From positions 310,001-374,000 of the forward strand of contig DATHXC010000007.1 of the NCBI GenBank assembly GCA_035459965.1: a stretch of DNA of 64,000 bases, given 5' to 3'. The notes under the pieces were generated by a model. That model saw nothing but the letters and a program-made list of their open reading frames with translations, made no database searches and was not told the DNA's origin. The position numbers and the translations under genes are program-made. Position 1 is the first letter of the stretch; each line of letters opens with the position of its first letter. Shown here one piece after another: positions 34,294 to 42,444 of this stretch. Source of the stretch: DATHXC01 sp035459965 (lineage in GTDB: Bacteria > Pseudomonadota > Gammaproteobacteria > Burkholderiales > Methylophilaceae).

Positions 34294-35682
34294 CTAAGCC
34301 CCGCCTTTTGTATTAGTGACTTGGGTTTCCAAGGCCTGGTTATCTGCCATCAGCCGATCGCGAACGAAGCTGATATGCCCTCTTAAGCCATAAAACAGAT
34401 CACCAAATGAAGCCGGGATTTTGATCTTGTTGACGGTGTTTTCTATATGATCAAGCTGATGTAACAGAGCCTCCCGCTTGCTTGCGTCTACATCCGGGCT
34501 AAAGGCATCACGCTCCAGCTCCAGCAATGCCTTGTACCACGGGTAGATGCGCGACTGCATGTGCCAGCGATAAATGGCAGGTGCAATCCTCAGGCCGGGA
34601 ATCAGCAGCAAAGCAATAGGCACGATCACGGCAAGAATACGACTGATGAGACTTGCCAGCCAGAAAGGGAATGTGCGGTAAAGAAAGCTTTTGCCAGAGG
34701 CGTAATAGCGGCTGGCATCTTCGCTCAGCCTGAACTCATGCTCAAGTGGCGCCGGAAACTGGCCACTTTTCCTAAACATGCCTGCTGAACCATGCACTTC
34801 CCTTGCTGCACCGAGTAGCAGATCAGAAAGCGCAGGATGCAAGCTATCCCTGGCAATCAGTTCCACCGTTGGCCCCACCAGTAAAGTATCTTCAGCAGGA
34901 ATATTCTTGCCCAGATCAAACGCGCCCTGTGGCAACTCCAGCTTGTTCAGGTACTTGATACGCCGCGTATAGCCATCGGCCTGGATAAAGTTATACAGAT
35001 GGATGCCCGGCGTTTCTGCGAGCTCTCGCATCACCTTAGTGGAGGCTGAGTCCCCCATAATAAAAATGGCATCAATACGGCTATCAAGCAGAGCGCGGCC
35101 CGGCGCACTGGTCAATTGGGTGATGAGTTTGGTTTTGTCATTTTCGTCGATACCATTTTCCTTGAGTATCGCCAGTGCCAATGAGTGGGTACCACTACCC
35201 TCTTCGCCAATATAGATGCGCTTGCCAGCGAACTGCGACAGCAGTTGCTTTTCTTCACCGCGATAAAAGATCATCAAGGGCTGGTAAGAGACACTACCCA
35301 GGGAAACAAGTTTCTCAATACTTTTTATATTGTCTTCATTGACCTGGCCGCCCTGCACAAAGCCCACATCAACCTTGATTTTGGAGTCTGCCAGCATACG
35401 CAGATTTTCTGTAGAGCCATCCGACGGCAGGATTTTGACCTTGACGCCTTCTTTCTCCAGGATCTTTTTATATTTCTCTGCCTGCTTTCTGAAGCCGCTG
35501 TCTTTTGGCCCGCTGGCGATAGTGATGGTATTAGGTGCCGCTGAGTTAAAAAACAGAAAGGCCGTAGTGCACACGAATAAGCTGATGATTAAGATCACAG
35601 CAATCGACCATATCAGGCTGCGACCATAGATCTCTGTAATTTTTGCCAGCAGTTTGGGGAAATAGATTTTGAGATTAATCAC
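34294..35682 (-). CDS. Membrane-anchored TAXI-family substrate-binding protein
   Basis: The protein has 462 residues. A membrane helix at about 22-46 anchors a periplasmic TAXI-type binding domain (TITIASGPKDSGFRKQA, then VGFVQGG, GEEGSGTH). A second helix near 337-360 and a 100-residue cytoplasmic helical tail follow. Classical TRAP-TAXI receptors are free periplasmic proteins encoded next to the fused permease. Here no permease gene is present and the protein is tethered at both ends. The role may be sensing rather than transport. GTG start, weak ribosome site. It is coupled to fpr downstream. Confidence 0.82.
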   Translation of the reverse strand: MINLKIYFPKLLAKITEIYGRSLIWSIAVILIISLFVCTTAFLFFNSAAPNTITIASGPKDSGFRKQAEKYKKILEKEGVKVKILPSDGSTENLRMLADSKIKVDVGFVQGGQVNEDNIKSIEKLVSLGSVSYQPLMIFYRGEEKQLLSQFAGKRIYIGEEGSGTHSLALAILKENGIDENDKTKLITQLTSAPGRALLDSRIDAIFIMGDSASTKVMRELAETPGIHLYNFIQADGYTRRIKYLNKLELPQGAFDLGKNIPAEDTLLVGPTVELIARDSLHPALSDLLLGAAREVHGSAGMFRKSGQFPAPLEHEFRLSEDASRYYASGKSFLYRTFPFWLASLISRILAVIVPIALLLIPGLRIAPAIYRWHMQSRIYPWYKALLELERDAFSPDVDASKREALLHQLDHIENTVNKIKIPASFGDLFYGLRGHISFVRDRLMADNQALETQVTNTKGGA

Positions 35683-35725
35683 AGTAGTTTATAGGTATTG
35701 GAAAGTAGATGTTTTGATTAACTAA

Positions 35726-35770
35726 TGACCAATTTTACATGCTTTAGTTTGCCATGTTTTCAATTGGTCA
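35726..35770. repeat. Interrupted inverted repeat TGACCAATT / AATTGGTCA
   Basis: TGACCAATT (35726-35734) is mirrored by AATTGGTCA (35762-35770). Inside it, ACATG (35737-35741) and CATGT (35753-35757) also pair. The outer motif returns as TATTGACCAAT at 35893-35903, inverted relative to ATTGGTCAATA at 35763-35773. This may be an operator shared by the divergent TAXI and prepilin genes. Confidence 0.6.
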
Positions 35771-35894
35771 ATAATAATGAAATGTCGACATGGCTATGCG
35801 GCAACGGGGCTAAGCACAAGGAAACATATCAATAATAATCAATGATATAAAACACCAACACTCTGGCACCGTAATTGCTGAAGTTACAGCAATA

Positions 35895-36668
35895 TTGACC
35901 AATACCAATCGAGTTACAGTGTTGAATAGAAAATTGTATGTGCATAGCAAGTCAGGTCGATTGTTTTGTGATCCATCTCGCCCCACTATTCTCAATAAGG
36001 GATTTAGCCTCATAGAGTTGTCTATTGTGCTTTGTATAGTCGGCTTTCTGATGCTCGGCATACTCAAGGGAACAGAGCTATATCATTCAGCCAAGGTCAA
36101 GCGCATGGCGAATGAGTTGAGTAGCCTGACTATCGCTTTATATGTATTCCAGGACAAATACAAAGCATTGCCAGGTGACGACGCCAATGCCAGCGGTCAT
36201 TTCAATGCGCCCTTACTCAATAACGGTAATGGTAACTTGAGAATAGACGGCAACTGGTTTGATTCCGGATCAACCAGTGAGGCCTCCCAAGCCTGGCTAC
36301 ATCTGCGATTAGCCGGACTTGAAAACGGCTCTACTTCGCCGGATGATCCAAGCTACATGCCCAGAAACTTTAGCGGCGGCTTTATTGGTTTACAAAGCGG
36401 TACTAGCGATAGCTCACGGTCACCAATTGTTAGCGCTGCGGGCAAGCCTATAGATGGTCAATATATCGTCTGCTCACGCGGCATATCGGGCAAGGTAGCA
36501 CTAGGTGTGGATACCATGCTGGATGATGGTGACCCGGCATCCGGCAAGATAATGGCAACCCCGGACAGGGAGTCTTATGCACTCGGGGCAGTCGCAGCGA
36601 CTAGCAATATCAGCAGTACGACAGACCTGAATCTTGGGGGCGCTTATATTGTGTGCGCAGGGTTATAA
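35895..36668 (+). CDS. Prepilin-type protein (type IV pilin / pseudopilin-like)
   Basis: Up to 257 residues. The leader-peptidase site is NKG followed by FSLIEL, with Glu at +5, and the next 20 residues are a hydrophobic helix. A pilin-like globular part of about 200 residues follows, rich in Gly, Ser and Asp. The leader would be 36 residues from the TTG at 35895. Other in-frame GTG/TTG codons (for example the GTG at 35919 with GAG upstream) would shorten it, and there is no ATG before the motif, so the start is uncertain. No pilus assembly genes are nearby. It is probably a minor pilin or pseudopilin acting with machinery encoded elsewhere. Confidence 0.75.
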   Translation: MTNTNRVTVLNRKLYVHSKSGRLFCDPSRPTILNKGFSLIELSIVLCIVGFLMLGILKGTELYHSAKVKRMANELSSLTIALYVFQDKYKALPGDDANASGHFNAPLLNNGNGNLRIDGNWFDSGSTSEASQAWLHLRLAGLENGSTSPDDPSYMPRNFSGGFIGLQSGTSDSSRSPIVSAAGKPIDGQYIVCSRGISGKVALGVDTMLDDGDPASGKIMATPDRESYALGAVAATSNISSTTDLNLGGAYIVCAGL

Positions 36669-36976
36669 ATACTAAGTTATACCCTGCTATCAATATCGGC
36701 TAGAATCAAAGCGAAGGCAATTGTCCGCTTGAAATTCGCAATAAATCATTAAACCCTGTTATATCTTGATGTAACTTGCAAAAGTTCATCAGGAAGGCGT
36801 GACACAAAGCGATAGATTAGGCAAAATGTCATTACTCTACGATGTGAGTTGCATTGCAGTAGGGAACAAGCAGTTTAATGAATGGTCAAGCCGTCCTTTC
36901 AAAATCTAGTTAATTACCTGAAAACAATCACGTACTCATGCCCTAAGCCGCTTGTGTCAACAGATGGAGATTTAAT
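36669..36976. other. Upstream region of ppsA (308 nt)
   Basis: The region holds the ppsA promoter and leader. A 36-codon reading frame from the GTG at 36799 to the stop at 36907-36909 exists but is poorly supported. GGAG at 36966-36969 is the ppsA ribosome site. Confidence 0.5.
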
Positions 36977-39346
36977 ATGTCAGTCCACGTTATTCCATTC
37001 GAACAACTTCGCAACACTGATGTAGGTTCAGTCGGTGGTAAAAACGCCTCATTAGGCGAGATGATCTCTCAGTTATCTGCAAAAGGTGTGCGCGTACCGA
37101 CAGGTTTTGCAACGACGGCAGATGCCTACCGTGAATTTCTGGCGCAAGACGGGCTGGATGACAAAATTAATGCCGAACTCGACAAACTGAATGTAGATGA
37201 CACGCAAGCCCTGGCTATCTGTGGCAAGCAAGTACGCGAATGGATCATGAATGCGCCATTTCCGGCCGCACTGGATAAGGCAATTGCAGAAAACTATGAC
37301 ATCCTCACCGCAAAATCCGGTGACGGTGCGACCTTTGCAGTACGTTCTTCTGCCACTGCGGAAGATTTACCGGATGCTTCTTTTGCCGGCCAGCAAGAAT
37401 CATTTCTGAATATTCAGGGGCTGGACAATATCCTGCATGCGATTAAAGAGGTGTTTGCTTCTTTATATAATGACCGTGCAATCTCATACCGTGTGCACAA
37501 AGGCTTTGTGCATGCAGATGTAGCCTTGTCTGCAGGTGTACAGCAAATGGTGCGTAGCGATATCGGCTGTGCTGGCGTGATGTTTACCATTGATACCGAA
37601 TCTGGTTTCAAGGACGTGGTATTTATCACCTCATCTTATGGCCTGGGTGAAACCGTGGTGCAAGGTGCAGTAAACCCTGATGAGTTTTATGTGCATAAAC
37701 CACTGCTAGCCTTGGGCAAACCAGCCATTGTGCGTCGCACCATGGGCTCCAAACTGATCAAGATGATATTCTCTGACGCGACACGTGCGGGTAAAAGTAC
37801 GCACACGGTTGAAGTCGATGCGGCTGAAAGCAATCGTTACTCACTTTCAAATGAAGATATTCTGGAATTGGCACGCTATGCCATGACGATTGAAGCGCAT
37901 TACGGTTGCCCGATGGATATTGAATGGGGCAAGAATGGCGTGGATAACAAGCTGTATATCCTGCAGGCGCGACCTGAGACCGTAAAGTCACAGGAATCCG
38001 CAAGCAATGTCACTGAAACATTCAAGCTGCAAAAGCATTCGGCAAAACCTATGGTGGCTGGCCGCGCAGTGACACAAAAGGTGGGCGTTGGCCCGGTGCG
38101 TATCGTGCTGGACCCGGCAGACATGCACCTGGTACAACCTGGTGATGTGCTAGTAGCCGACATGACCGACCCGAACTGGGAGCCTGTAATGAAACGCGCC
38201 AGCGCACTGGTCACCAACCGTGGTGGTCGTACCTGCCATGCAGCAATTATTGCGCGTGAGCTTGGTATCCCGGCAATTGTAGGTTCTGTGAATGCAACTG
38301 ATCTGCTACGCGAAGGTGAAATAGTCACCGTGTCATGTGCTGAAGGCGAAACTGGGTTTGTTTATCATGGCGCGCTGGATTATGAAGTCAGCAAACAGGC
38401 TGCCACCACCCTGTCCAAAGCACCTTGCAAGATCATGATGAACGTCGGCAACCCTGACATGGCATTCGGTTTTGCCCAGATACCTAATGATGGCGTAGGT
38501 TTGGCCCGTCTGGAATTCGTGATTAACAATATGGTGGGCATACACCCTAAAGCCATTTTGAATGTAGATGCGATGCCTTCTGCGATCCAGGCCACGATCA
38601 GGAATCGTGCACGTGGCTATGCCAGCCCCAAACAGTTCTACATTGATAAAGTAGCAGAAGGCGTTGCCACCATTGCTGCGGCGTTTTATCCAAAGCCAGT
38701 GATTGTGCGTACATCTGACTTCAAATCCAACGAATACAAAAAACTGGTCGCTGGCGATATCTACGAGCCGGATGAAGAAAACCCAATGATCGGCTTCCGT
38801 GGCGCCGCGCGTTACATGGCAGAAGACTTCAAAGAATGCTTTGCCATGGAATGTAGTGCCATGAAAAAAGTACGTGATGAAATGGGGTTAACTAATGTCG
38901 AACTGATGATTCCATTTGTGCGCACTTTGGAAGAAGCCAAGTCTGTAACCGAAATCATGGCTGAGAATGGTTTGAAGCGCGGCGAGAATGGCCTGCGCCT
39001 GATCATGATGTGCGAGATTCCATCCAATGCCTTATTGGCAGAACAGTTTCTGGAATATTTCGATGGCTTCTCTATCGGCTCTAACGATCTTACCCAGCTT
39101 ACATTGGGTATCGACCGTGATTCAGGCATTCTGGCGGATGGTTTTGATGAGCGTAACGATGCCGTCAAAGTGCTGCTGAAAATGGCGATCAACACCTGTA
39201 ACCGTTTGGGTAAATATGTCGGCATTTGCGGCCAGGGGCCTTCAGACCACCCAGACTTTGCTGAATGGCTGGTGGCGGAAGGTATCCAATCCGTGTCACT
39301 CAACCCAGACACGGTTGTTGCTACCTGGAAGCGATTGACTAAATAA
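36977..39346 (+). CDS. ppsA: Phosphoenolpyruvate synthase
   Basis: PpsA converts pyruvate and ATP to phosphoenolpyruvate, AMP and phosphate, the entry step of gluconeogenesis. It has 789 residues. The ATP-grasp N-terminal domain begins with GGKNASLGEM. The phosphohistidine domain has GGRTCHAAI with His421, the same number as in E. coli. The C-terminal PEP-binding barrel ends with GICGQGPSDHPDF, which holds the catalytic Cys. GGAG lies upstream of the ATG. The regulator ppsR starts 2 nt after the stop, so the pair is one operon ending at the terminator at 40178. Confidence 0.96.
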   Translation: MSVHVIPFEQLRNTDVGSVGGKNASLGEMISQLSAKGVRVPTGFATTADAYREFLAQDGLDDKINAELDKLNVDDTQALAICGKQVREWIMNAPFPAALDKAIAENYDILTAKSGDGATFAVRSSATAEDLPDASFAGQQESFLNIQGLDNILHAIKEVFASLYNDRAISYRVHKGFVHADVALSAGVQQMVRSDIGCAGVMFTIDTESGFKDVVFITSSYGLGETVVQGAVNPDEFYVHKPLLALGKPAIVRRTMGSKLIKMIFSDATRAGKSTHTVEVDAAESNRYSLSNEDILELARYAMTIEAHYGCPMDIEWGKNGVDNKLYILQARPETVKSQESASNVTETFKLQKHSAKPMVAGRAVTQKVGVGPVRIVLDPADMHLVQPGDVLVADMTDPNWEPVMKRASALVTNRGGRTCHAAIIARELGIPAIVGSVNATDLLREGEIVTVSCAEGETGFVYHGALDYEVSKQAATTLSKAPCKIMMNVGNPDMAFGFAQIPNDGVGLARLEFVINNMVGIHPKAILNVDAMPSAIQATIRNRARGYASPKQFYIDKVAEGVATIAAAFYPKPVIVRTSDFKSNEYKKLVAGDIYEPDEENPMIGFRGAARYMAEDFKECFAMECSAMKKVRDEMGLTNVELMIPFVRTLEEAKSVTEIMAENGLKRGENGLRLIMMCEIPSNALLAEQFLEYFDGFSIGSNDLTQLTLGIDRDSGILADGFDERNDAVKVLLKMAINTCNRLGKYVGICGQGPSDHPDFAEWLVAEGIQSVSLNPDTVVATWKRLTK

Positions 39347-39348
39347 CA

Positions 39349-40158
39349 ATGCTGAACCGCACCGTTCTATTTGTTTCAGATGGCACCGGCATTACGGCAG
39401 GCGCATTGGGGAAACTGCTTGAGCATTTTCCGCAAACGCACTTTCATCAGGTCCGCCTGCCATTTACCGACACGCATGAGAAAATCAAGCAGGCGCAGGC
39501 TAGCATCCTGCATGCCACGGAAGTGGATGGTCAACGACCTGTTGTCATTATGTCGCTCGGCAACATTGAGTTACGTAATGCATTGAAAGAATCCAACGCC
39601 TATTTTATTGACCTGTTCAATACCTTCATTGACCCATTAGGCCTGGAACTTGATCAAAAGCCGCTCACAGGCGCGGGTATTGCGCATAGCGTGATGGGTA
39701 GCAGCTACCATGAACGGATGGAGGCGATCAATTTCACGCTGGGCCATGATGACGGCATGACCAACTCCGGGCTGGATGAAGCACAGGTGATTCTGGTGGG
39801 CGTATCGCGTTGCGGCAAAACACCAACCAGTATTTACCTGGCTATGCAGTTTGGCATCAAGGCCGCTAACTACCCGCTGATCCCTGAAGATTTTGAGCGA
39901 GGTACTTTGCCGGAAGTGCTGAACAAGCATATGGACAAGATATACGGACTGACCATCAAACCTGAACGCTTGCACTCGGTCAGAAGCGAGCGTAGGCCTG
40001 GTAGTTTTTATGCTTCTCTGGACAATTGCCGCAAAGAAATCGAAACTGCAGAAAACCTGATGCGTACTGCCGGCATTACCTGGGCAGACTCCACCAGCCG
40101 TTCGATTGAAGAGTTATCTGCAATAATCTTGCAAAAAATTCGTATCGATAAAGAGTAA
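39349..40158 (+). CDS. ppsR: PEP synthase regulatory protein (bifunctional kinase / pyrophosphorylase)
   Basis: 269-residue DUF299 protein that inactivates PEP synthase by ADP-dependent phosphorylation of a Thr next to the catalytic His, and reactivates it by phosphate-dependent removal. The P-loop VGVSRCGKTPT lies at 150-160, and the conserved N-terminal FVSDGTGITA at 8-17. The target Thr is Thr419 in GGRTCH of the PpsA encoded just upstream. The gene starts 2 nt after ppsA, so enzyme and regulator are made together. Confidence 0.94.
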   Translation: MLNRTVLFVSDGTGITAGALGKLLEHFPQTHFHQVRLPFTDTHEKIKQAQASILHATEVDGQRPVVIMSLGNIELRNALKESNAYFIDLFNTFIDPLGLELDQKPLTGAGIAHSVMGSSYHERMEAINFTLGHDDGMTNSGLDEAQVILVGVSRCGKTPTSIYLAMQFGIKAANYPLIPEDFERGTLPEVLNKHMDKIYGLTIKPERLHSVRSERRPGSFYASLDNCRKEIETAENLMRTAGITWADSTSRSIEELSAIILQKIRIDKE

Positions 40159-40177
40159 TCAGCGCTTTATATTTAGT

Positions 40178-40205
40178 AAAAAAGCCTCATTCGTGAGGCT
40201 TTTTT
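40178..40205. terminator. Bidirectional terminator between ppsR and srkA
   Basis: AAAAAAGCCTCA (40178-40189) pairs with TGAGGCTTTTTT (40194-40205) across TTCG. It works for both converging genes. Confidence 0.93.
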
Positions 40206-40208
40206 ATT

Positions 40209-41246
40209 TTAGAAATTACCAGGCAATAACATAGGCTCATCCATCAGCGCGATCTGTTCGCGCAGTTCCAATATACGATCCTGCCAGTAATTTTGCGTGT
40301 TAAACCAAGGGAAGGCCAAAGGGAATGCAGGGTCATCCCACCTACGTGCAATCCAGCCAGCATAATGAATCAGGCGCAGGGTGCGTAGTGCTTCAATCAA
40401 ATGTATCTCACGCGGATTAAACTCACAGAAATCCTCATAGCCATAAAGCAGATCATTGAGTTGTGCTTTCATCTCATCGCGCTCACCCGAGAGCATCATC
40501 CACAGATCCTGCACTGCAGGCCCCATCCGGCTGTCATCAAAGTCTACGAAATGTGGCCCATCATCCGTCCACAATAAGTTCCCCATATGACAATCGCCAT
40601 GCAGGCGCAGCTGGGCAACATCCCCTGCCCGGTCGAAGCAGCGCTGTACACCCTCTAATGCCTGCTTAACCACGCCACGATAAACCTCTTCAAGCTCCTG
40701 TGGAATAAAGCGGTTTGCTAGCAGATAAGTACTGGGCTCCCTGCCGAAGCTTTCAATATCAAGTGTTGGGCGCTCCTTGAAAGTGGCTAGCCCACCGACA
40801 GCGTGGATACGCCCGATAAAGCGCCCTATCCATTCCAGCACCCCTTCTCGATCAAGTTCTGGCGCCCTGCCACCATGTTTGGCAAATAAAGAAAACCGAT
40901 AACCCTGATAATGGTGCAAGGTTGGCTCGTTGTTTATTGATGGATTGCTCAGAGATGTATTGTTCAAGATAAGCGCAGGCACAACAGGAATTTCAGCATC
41001 GGCCAGCGTCTGTACAAATGCATGCTCTTCCAATATGGCTTCATCGCTCCAACGTGCCGGACGATAGAATTTTGCAACGAGAGGTGCAGCATCCTCCACT
41101 CCAGCCTGGTAAACACGATTTTCATAGCTGTTAAGTGCCAACAGGCGGCCATCGCTATGGATGCCGATGCTATCTATTGCATCAAGTATCAGATCCGGGC
41201 TAAGTGCTGAAAACGGTTCGGGGGATTGCGTGGTTTGATCGTTCAT
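40209..41246 (-). CDS. srkA: Stress response kinase SrkA (YihE)
   Basis: 345 residues. A Ser/Thr kinase of the aminoglycoside-phosphotransferase fold that protects cells against lethal stress. The nucleotide-binding part is NSYENRVYQ, with Lys in LVAKFYRP. The catalytic loop is LHGDCHMGN and the metal-binding loop is FVDFDDSRMGP. These match the SrkA/YihE family over the full length, and all catalytic positions are intact. It is monocistronic, with a shared terminator at its 3' end. Confidence 0.92.
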   Translation of the reverse strand: MNDQTTQSPEPFSALSPDLILDAIDSIGIHSDGRLLALNSYENRVYQAGVEDAAPLVAKFYRPARWSDEAILEEHAFVQTLADAEIPVVPALILNNTSLSNPSINNEPTLHHYQGYRFSLFAKHGGRAPELDREGVLEWIGRFIGRIHAVGGLATFKERPTLDIESFGREPSTYLLANRFIPQELEEVYRGVVKQALEGVQRCFDRAGDVAQLRLHGDCHMGNLLWTDDGPHFVDFDDSRMGPAVQDLWMMLSGERDEMKAQLNDLLYGYEDFCEFNPREIHLIEALRTLRLIHYAGWIARRWDDPAFPLAFPWFNTQNYWQDRILELREQIALMDEPMLLPGNF

Positions 41247-41324
41247 GCCGCCATTTTACATGGCACATGCCGCTAGCTACATGAATGATTTATTTGCAGT
41301 AACTTTTATTTATAGCGCAATGAT

Positions 41325-41852
41325 TTATTTGAGGAAAGGCTTAAGCTTATCCATCACCTGTGCTGACTCAGGATCTACATCACTGCTGAATGCATAGACC
41401 TTGCCATCAGGTAAAAGCAGATACTTGTAGAAATTCCACATTGGGGGCTCTTTGGTGATGGAAGCAAGCTGCTTGTAGAGTGGATTAGCGGCAGGACCGA
41501 CCACCGAACTCTTGCTCATCATGGGGAACTGTACTGCGTAGGTTTTTTTGCAGAAGTCACCGATCTCCTTGTTACCACCTGGCTCCTGGCGAAAATCATT
41601 GGATGGAAAACCAATCACCAGCAAGCCTTTGTCTTTATTGTGTTTGTATAGGGATTCCAGCTTTTCAAATTGTGGCGTGAAGCCGCATTTACTGGCAGTG
41701 TTGACGATAAGGATAGGCTTGTTCTGATAGTCACACAGGTTCAGCTTTTCGCCTTGCAAAGTGGTTAATTGAAAGTTATGTAACTCGTCGCACGCAGCAT
41801 TCGCAGTGGTAGTACTCAGCATGATCAGCAACCCCAGTATGACTGTTTTCAT
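41325..41852 (-). CDS. Periplasmic glutathione-peroxidase-like protein
   Basis: 175 residues from the ATG at 41852, which gives a clean signal peptide (cleavage after TANA) and has GAGGA about 9 nt upstream. Upstream in-frame ATGs would add a 39-residue non-signal extension and are rejected. The thioredoxin fold carries the peroxidatic Cys56 in NTASKCGFT. The later blocks are FPSNDFRQEPG and MWNFYKYL, with the Trp and Asn of the catalytic tetrad. It reduces peroxides, in bacteria usually with thioredoxin-like donors. Export to the periplasm is less common than the cytoplasmic form. Confidence 0.9.
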   Translation of the reverse strand: MKTVILGLLIMLSTTTANAACDELHNFQLTTLQGEKLNLCDYQNKPILIVNTASKCGFTPQFEKLESLYKHNKDKGLLVIGFPSNDFRQEPGGNKEIGDFCKKTYAVQFPMMSKSSVVGPAANPLYKQLASITKEPPMWNFYKYLLLPDGKVYAFSSDVDPESAQVMDKLKPFLK

Positions 41853-41957
41853 ATTCCATTTTCCTCGATGCATTAAATACAACTTATTGTTATCTGTGAC
41901 TTGCCCGGTACATATTCGTTCGCATGGCGCGTATTCGTTCATAACTGATATTACAAA

Positions 41958-41981
41958 AAAAGACCGCATACACGGTCTTTT
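41958..41981 (-). terminator. Terminator after the membrane-protein gene
   Basis: AAAAGACCG (41958-41966) pairs with CGGTCTTTT (41973-41981) around a 6-nt loop, with an A-run on the left that gives a U-run on the minus-strand RNA. It ends the acnB / membrane-protein transcript. Confidence 0.85.
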
Positions 41982-41999
41982 AAGTTTACTAGTGCAAAA

Positions 42000-42425
42000 C
42001 TAAATCAATCTACCCAATACATATCCTATGATGATGCCGATGATCAGGGCTACCGTTAATCCACGGTAAGTCAGAACGTCCTGCGAATAACCACGGCGAA
42101 TGGCGACAAATGAGACCACATAGCCCAATGCATTCAACAGCCAGACTACAGGCAAACCTAACACTTTGACCAGTGGTGAGCCTACCAGCGGAACGATGCT
42201 GATGAGCCCCAGCAGCCATGAAAACGCACTGGTCAGCAAACCAAACAGTATGATCCCGGCGGCGAGCAACCTGCTGTCCAGCCTGCTCTCGACGCCCAGA
42301 TAGAATATTGCAAAGATGATGATCCATATCGGCAACATCTTTTTCCAACTGGATCTGCTTGGCTTAACAAACAAAACAACGGGTACCGAAGGGTCCCGTT
42401 GCTGTTTGGGTGACTTGTCTACCAA
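42000..42425 (-). CDS. Uncharacterised integral membrane protein
   Basis: 141 residues from a TTG start; an ATG at 42338 with GGA upstream would give 112 residues and is a fair alternative. After a polar tail, three or four hydrophobic segments follow (PIWIIIFAIFYLG, LLAAGIILFGLLTSAFSWLLGLISIV, VWLLNALGYVVSFV, VALIIGIIIGYVLG). No known motif is visible. It lies 19 nt downstream of acnB on the same strand and ahead of a terminator, so it is probably co-transcribed with aconitase, though no functional link is evident. Confidence 0.7.
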   Translation of the reverse strand: MVDKSPKQQRDPSVPVVLFVKPSRSSWKKMLPIWIIIFAIFYLGVESRLDSRLLAAGIILFGLLTSAFSWLLGLISIVPLVGSPLVKVLGLPVVWLLNALGYVVSFVAIRRGYSQDVLTYRGLTVALIIGIIIGYVLGRLI

Positions 42426-42444
42426 TTAAAAAGCTGCCAGCGCA

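Noticed and set aside
41853..41969. Upstream starts of the glutathione peroxidase gene
   Set aside because: They would bury the clear signal peptide inside the protein; the ATG at 41852 gives a normal exported precursor.
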